The notes under the pieces were generated by a model. That model saw only the letters and a program-made list of their open reading frames with translations, ran no database searches and was not told the origin of the DNA. Below, piece after piece: positions 6,593-9,316 of a stretch of DNA of 9,316 nucleotides. Source of the stretch: an uncultured Alistipes sp. (GTDB lineage: Bacteria; Bacteroidota; Bacteroidia; Bacteroidales; Rikenellaceae). A program made the translations under genes and the position numbers. The DNA is taken from assembly GCA_900549685.1 (NCBI GenBank), contig UROX01000099.1:1-9316 (forward strand). Direction: 5' to 3'. Numbering within the stretch: the first letter of the stretch is position 1; the number at the start of each line of letters is the position of its first letter.

Positions 6593-7738
6593 ATGAAAAC
6601 CAAAATTCAGGAACAGTTCAAAAAACTGTACGGAGACGGCGCTTCTCTTTTCGCCTCTCCGGGACGGGTCAATCTCATCGGCGAACATACCGACTACAAT
6701 CTGGGCTTCGTCCTGCCCGGAGCCATCGACAAGGCGATCTACGTGGCCGTCAAGCCCAACGACGGTAAGGTGTGCCGCCTCCATTCGGTCGATTACGACG
6801 AGTCTATCGAGATGGACATCCACGGCGAGAAGCCCGAACAACAATGGGCGCAGTACATCTACGGCGTGGCCAACGAGATGGAGAAACGCGGAGCGCTGAT
6901 CCGGCCCTTCGACATGGTGTTCGGCGGCGACGTGCCTCTGGGGGCCGGACTTTCGTCCTCGGCTGCGCTGGAGAGTGCGGTGGGATTCGCGCTCAACACC
7001 GTTTTCGATCTGGGCTTCGGCCGCGAGCAGCTGACCAAGATCGGACAGATGACCGAACACAACTACGTGGGCGTCCGCTGCGGCATCATGGACCAGTTCG
7101 CATCGCTTTTCGGCGAGGCGGGACACGTCATCCGGCTCGACTGCCGTTCGCTCGAATACAAGCTCGAACCCTTCGATCCGCAGGGCTGTAAGGTCGTGTT
7201 GTTCGACACGAAGGTCAAACACACGCTGGCCTCGTCGGAATACAACGTGCGCCGGGCACAGTGCGAGGCGGGCGTGGCCGTCGTGCTCAAGCACGTGGGC
7301 GGCGTGGAATCGTTGCGCGACGTGACGATGGACATGCTCGATGCCTATAAGGGCGAAATGGAAGAGGTCGTTTATCGTCGCTGCCGCTATGTCATCGAGG
7401 AAAACCAACGCCTGCTGGACGCCTGTGCGGCGCTCGAAAAAGGCGATTACGTCACTTTCGGACAGAAGATGAACGGTTCGCATACGGGCCTGAGCAAAGA
7501 CTACGAGGTCAGCTGTGCCGAACTCGATTTCCTGGCCGATGTCGCTCACAACAATGCCGGGGTGCTGGGCGCCCGCATGATGGGCGGCGGATTCGGCGGC
7601 TGCACGATCAATCTGGTCCGCGCCGAGACCTACGACGGTTTCCTCGAAGAGGCTTCCGACAAGTTCTCGCACCGCTTCGGACAGGCTCCTCGCATCATCG
7701 AGGTCAATATCTCGCAGGGAGCGCACCGCATCGCATGA
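6593..7738 (+). CDS. galK: Galactokinase
   Basis: This GHMP-family kinase phosphorylates alpha-D-galactose at C1, the entry step of the Leloir pathway, in the cytoplasm. The galactokinase signature GRVNLIGEHTDYN is at residues 24-36 (Arg25, Glu31, His32, Asp34 contact sugar or catalysis). The ATP-binding GHMP motif PLGAGLSSSAA is at residues 115-125. The catalytic aspartate is Asp167 in CGIMDQFAS. The third motif MMGGGFGGCTIN is at residues 329-340. The 381 residues are the normal length. ATG follows the truA stop by 12 bases. Codons strongly prefer C in third position (GAC, TTC, TAC), more than in the DUF4932 gene, which may mean high expression. Neither galT nor a mutarotase, galE or sugar transporter is visible nearby, so the rest of the pathway must lie elsewhere. 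A strong terminator follows. Confidence 0.98.
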   Translation: MKTKIQEQFKKLYGDGASLFASPGRVNLIGEHTDYNLGFVLPGAIDKAIYVAVKPNDGKVCRLHSVDYDESIEMDIHGEKPEQQWAQYIYGVANEMEKRGALIRPFDMVFGGDVPLGAGLSSSAALESAVGFALNTVFDLGFGREQLTKIGQMTEHNYVGVRCGIMDQFASLFGEAGHVIRLDCRSLEYKLEPFDPQGCKVVLFDTKVKHTLASSEYNVRRAQCEAGVAVVLKHVGGVESLRDVTMDMLDAYKGEMEEVVYRRCRYVIEENQRLLDACAALEKGDYVTFGQKMNGSHTGLSKDYEVSCAELDFLADVAHNNAGVLGARMMGGGFGGCTINLVRAETYDGFLEEASDKFSHRFGQAPRIIEVNISQGAHRIA

Positions 7739-7771
7739 CGATGCCCGCTTCGCCCGAACCGACGGATTACG

Positions 7772-7805
7772 GAACGCCCTGTTTTTACGGGGCGTTCTTT
7801 TTTTT
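7772..7805 (+). terminator. Intrinsic terminator of truA-galK
   Basis: GAACGCCCTG (7772-7781) pairs with CGGGGCGTTC (7788-7797) as a 10-bp stem with one G-U pair and a 6-base loop. Eight T residues (7798-7805) follow at once. It lies 33 bases after the galK stop and is a textbook Rho-independent terminator. Confidence 0.93.
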
Positions 7806-7829
7806 GCGGCTATATAGACCGCTGCCGCT

Positions 7830-7894
7830 GTTTCCGGGCTGTGTTTCGAGGCCTTGCCGAGACGGCGGGATCGGAAGCGGTCCGACCCGGAAAC
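7830..7894. repeat. Long-spaced inverted repeat in the convergent galK/SLOG gap
   Basis: GTTTCCGGG (7830-7838) and CCCGGAAAC (7886-7894) are perfect 9-base inverted copies separated by 47 bases. They lie in the 207-base stretch (7806-8012) between the galK terminator and the stop of the minus-strand SLOG gene. That stretch contains no credible gene. It also holds a small palindrome CAGCGGAGCCGCTG at 7984-7997, 15 bases beyond the SLOG stop. That palindrome could help end the minus-strand transcript, but the expected T run is missing on that strand. Confidence 0.5.
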
Positions 7895-8012
7895 GCAGCC
7901 TGTGGCTGGGGCGAAACGCTGTGGCCGGATCTGAAAGAACGGTCGTGTTTTCGTATATTACAACAGGCGATTGTCTTTTTCACCAGCGGAGCCGCTGTTC
8001 TGTCGCCGCTCC

Positions 8013-8618
8013 TTACCGTATGGCCCTAATGCCCTCGATCCACGCCGGGTCCGCATGGAGGTTGTAGGCCTGTGCGCTCCGTCTGCCGCACAGGTCGATG
8101 ACCGTCATGTCCCGGCCGAGGGCACGCGAGACCGTGTAACGGGTCCCGCCGGGGAGACCGTCGTAATAGCAGACGAGCACCGAGCTGTGGTCGAGCATCG
8201 CCGCGTTCCTATCCAGGCAACAGTTTCGGGTGTAGCGCTCGCTCAGGCAATGTACGTGGGCGGCTTGCGACAATATTTCGGTATACAACCGTCCGGAGAC
8301 GGGATCATAGGCCCTCGCCTGTCTGCGGTAGGGAACGAACGCGAGCAACCGGAGGCCGGGACGGGTGCGGCGCACCGAGAGCACCGCCTCTCCCGCCCGC
8401 AGGTCGAACCCGGTGGTCATGCCGGTGACGAACGTGTCGTAGCCCCGTTCGCACAGACGCTCGACGATCCACGCACACCGTTCCCGGACCACCCTGTGCA
8501 CCTCGGCGGGATCGCACCCTTCGGCCACACCCGGCATCTTCCCGAGGCGGTAGCCGCTGAAACAGACCGTCCGGTGCGGATCGACCGGGAACGGAAGGAC
8601 AGAGGGTTGCGGATTCAT
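8013..8618 (-). CDS. SLOG family protein (DUF1273, YpsA-like)
   Basis: The 201-residue protein fits the DUF1273/YpsA branch of the SLOG (SMF/DprA-LOG) Rossmann-fold superfamily. Visible blocks are VCFSGYR at residues 18-24, FVTGMTTGFDLRAGEAVL at 63-80, LLAFVPYRRQARAY at 91-104, ERYTRNCCLDRNAAMLDHSSVLVCYYDG at 127-154 (key residues Arg128, Tyr129, Asn139, Asp143) and GGTRYTVSRA at 157-166. SLOG domains are thought to bind or process nucleotide-derived ligands. For this branch the reaction is not known, so I give no enzyme name. The ATG at 8618 precedes about 17 non-conserved residues, so a slightly later start is possible. The gene stands alone: galK converges on it from one side and a gene-free, hairpin-rich stretch lies upstream. 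No membrane segment or partner effector is visible. Confidence 0.88.
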   Translation of the reverse strand: MNPQPSVLPFPVDPHRTVCFSGYRLGKMPGVAEGCDPAEVHRVVRERCAWIVERLCERGYDTFVTGMTTGFDLRAGEAVLSVRRTRPGLRLLAFVPYRRQARAYDPVSGRLYTEILSQAAHVHCLSERYTRNCCLDRNAAMLDHSSVLVCYYDGLPGGTRYTVSRALGRDMTVIDLCGRRSAQAYNLHADPAWIEGIRAIR

Positions 8619-8732
8619 ATCGGTTGAGGGATTCAGAAGGGTGATAAAGAAAGACAGCGGTTCCGGCTCAGGTCTCCGGCGAGGATTCGGCCGACACGCG
8701 AATAAGACGGAGCGGCGGAGCGGAAGCGGAGA

Positions 8733-8749
8733 CTCTCCGCACCGGAGAG
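8733..8749. repeat. Tight perfect hairpin
   Basis: CTCTCCG (8733-8739) and CGGAGAG (8743-8749) form a 7-bp stem with a CAC loop. On the minus strand it would lie in the SLOG leader, about 115 bases before the ATG. No T run follows on either strand, so it is not an intrinsic terminator. Confidence 0.6.
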
Positions 8750-8797
8750 AGGGCTACTCGGCCCCGTACCGGAAAAAAGGTCTCGCAGAATGGAAAA

Positions 8798-8841
8798 GTG
8801 CGGCGGAACCGGCTTCTTGACTGTCCGGAACCCCGCCGCAC
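8798..8841 (-). repeat. GC-rich hairpin, possible minus-strand leader terminator
   Basis: GTGCGGCGG (8798-8806) and CCGCCGCAC (8833-8841) form a 9-bp stem. A second inner CCGG/CCGG pairing (8809-8812 with 8825-8828) closes a 12-base loop. On the minus strand the stem is followed by TTTTCC, so it resembles a weak intrinsic terminator or attenuator between the candidate promoter at 8873-8880 and the SLOG gene. Confidence 0.5.
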
Positions 8842-8872
8842 CGGAAATAAATAAAATCGTGCGGGATTTGTG

Positions 8873-8880
8873 TGAAGATA
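8873..8880 (-). promoter_or_regulatory. Possible -7 promoter box for the SLOG transcript
   Basis: On the minus strand this reads TATCTTCA, six of eight to TAnnTTTG counting the free positions, and it is preceded by TTTTCG as is common before Bacteroidota promoters. No good -33 element is seen. If real, the leader before the SLOG ATG would be about 250 bases and would include the hairpins at 8798-8841 and 8733-8749. Confidence 0.3.
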
Positions 8881-8914
8881 CGAAAATAGAAAAGGAACGA
8901 CCGTCCCGCAGGTA

Positions 8915-8976
8915 CCGGAGCCGCATTTCCCGGCGTTTGCCTGTTTCCCTTGTGACGGGAAATGCCGAGGCTCCGG
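8915..8976. repeat. Long interrupted hairpin with an alternative pairing
   Basis: CCGGAGCC and GCATTTCCCG (8915-8922, 8923-8932) are matched by CGGGAAATGC (8956-8965) and GGCTCCGG (8969-8976). This gives an 18-bp stem interrupted only by a 3-base bulge (8966-8968). The 23-base loop contains a second TTTCCC (8944-8949) that could pair with the same GGGAAA (8957-8962) in a competing small hairpin. There is no adjacent T run. Confidence 0.7.
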
Positions 8977-9012
8977 CAGTCTCCGGACCACGGTCGGGCG
9001 TGACGCACAGCC

Positions 9013-9080
9013 GGCGGACCCGGATGCCTCTTTCCGCAGGAAGAGAGACGCCCGGGTTGCGTAACGGGCAGAGGTCCGCC
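9013..9080. repeat. Inverted repeat with a nested, competing hairpin
   Basis: Outer arms GGCGGACC (9013-9020) and GGTCCGCC (9073-9080) match perfectly over 8 bases. Inside, ACCCGG (9018-9023) pairs with CCGGGT (9052-9057). CTCTTTCC (9028-9035) pairs with GGAAGAG (9039-9045) across a 3-base loop with one bulged T. The outer and middle pairings share bases 9018-9020, so they cannot both form completely. Confidence 0.6.
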
Positions 9081-9093
9081 CGAACCGCTCACT

Positions 9094-9147
9094 CATACGG
9101 CTGCTGCGAACCTCTTTTCCGAAACCTCGCCGACCCGGCTGCGTATG
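9094..9147. repeat. Short inverted repeat
   Basis: CATACG (9094-9099) and CGTATG (9142-9147) are perfect 6-base inverted copies 42 bases apart. Alone this could be chance; it is listed because it directly follows the two stronger inverted repeats. Confidence 0.35.
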
Positions 9148-9316
9148 GTCCGGCCCGGGGGAGACGGCCGTTCCCTGTTCCGTCACGGCGCGCACTCCCC
9201 TGCCCCCGTCCCAATGGACGACGGAAAAAAGATGTATGTTCGTGATGATACGGGACGCGCCGGACTTCATAACCTTTCGAATGGGATTCGATGATTGCGC
9301 CCGTCTGAAGAAATAA

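Larger units (their letters stand above)
8619..9316. other. Gene-free, GC-rich, hairpin-dense stretch upstream of the SLOG gene
   Basis: Nearly 700 bases hold no credible protein gene. Open frames exist on both strands, but their translations are rich in Arg, Ser, Pro and Gly, match no family I know and overlap one another. The stretch contains at least five perfect inverted repeats (listed separately) and one weak minus-strand promoter box. No tRNA, SRP RNA, RNase P or tmRNA signature was recognised. It could be a long structured leader of the SLOG gene, a separate non-coding RNA, or degenerate intergenic DNA. The last 36 bases can be read as an 11-codon frame on the plus strand (ATG at 9281, TAA at 9314-9316), which is too short to call. 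Confidence 0.7.

Noticed and set aside
4801..6768. A 655-residue open frame on the plus strand across the lepB start, dapB (antisense) and truA (shifted frame)
   Set aside because: It is in complementary register with dapB and then runs through truA out of frame. The translation has a low-complexity, Arg/His/Gly-rich look and no domains. It is a by-product of codon bias.
5789..7726. A 645-residue open frame on the minus strand running opposite truA and galK
   Set aside because: It sits in exact codon register with both sense genes, which are in the same frame as each other. It stays open simply because GC-rich codon use avoids TTA, CTA and TCA. The product matches no family, while truA and galK have complete catalytic motifs.
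7951..7965. TTTTCGTATATTAC-like promoter on the plus strand in the galK/SLOG gap
   Set aside because: It matches TAnnTTTG poorly, has no -33 partner and has no plus-strand gene downstream.
8975..8988. A B12-box-like sequence on the minus strand (GTCCGGAGACTGCC), and a second CCGGAGAC at 8672-8679, suggesting a cobalamin riboswitch
   Set aside because: The first differs from the B12 box by one missing C. However, the other required blocks of a cobalamin riboswitch (GGTG with an AATCC-like partner, CCCGC-ACTGT, GCCACTG) are not found in the 200 bases 5' of it. A cmsearch with RF00174 would settle it; a significant hit would overturn this rejection.
8668..9270. A 200-residue minus-strand frame, and an overlapping 151-residue plus-strand frame at 8790-9245, in the gap upstream of the SLOG gene
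   Set aside because: Both are rich in Arg, Ser, Pro and Gly, overlap each other, show no recognisable motif and run through perfect inverted repeats. They look like chance open frames in GC-rich non-coding DNA.

Overview
This window looks like chromosomal DNA from a GC-rich member of the Bacteroidota, most like Alistipes/Rikenellaceae. That assignment is an inference from four things: Bacteroidota-type promoter boxes (TAnnTTTG), poor use of Shine-Dalgarno sequences with some GTG starts, a large Bacteroidota-style signal peptidase I, and best recalled protein resemblance to that phylum. Almost everything here is housekeeping. No phage, IS element, CRISPR array, rRNA or tRNA was seen.

Layout. 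(1) 54-1250 (+): a DUF4932-type protein with an HEXXH zinc-protease motif and a C-terminal Ig-like domain. Its N-terminus is missing or broken in this window. (2) A hairpin terminator at 1257-1294 separates it from a convergent minus-strand gene string. In transcription order this is dapB (4909-5628), lepB (3459-4832), an IMPACT/YigZ-family gene (2790-3413), pyrB (1803-2717) and pyrI (1300-1761). Gaps are only 41-76 bases, which suggests one long operon. It combines lysine/diaminopimelate synthesis, signal-peptide cleavage, a YigZ-type protein and aspartate carbamoyltransferase. (3) A divergent control region at 5632-5818 has a -7 box facing each way. (4) truA-galK (5819-7738, +) is a tight pair closed by a strong intrinsic terminator at 7772-7805. 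(5) A convergent gap holds one long-spaced inverted repeat. (6) 8013-8618 (-) encodes a stand-alone SLOG/DUF1273 (YpsA-like) protein. (7) 8619-9316 is about 700 bases with no credible gene but with an unusual run of perfect inverted repeats.

The most interesting part is the hairpin-dense stretch 8619-9316 upstream of the SLOG gene, which could be a long structured leader or an independent RNA. No complete new system is demonstrated. The SLOG gene together with its structured upstream region is the only candidate worth following, and nothing in the sequence proves that the two work together.
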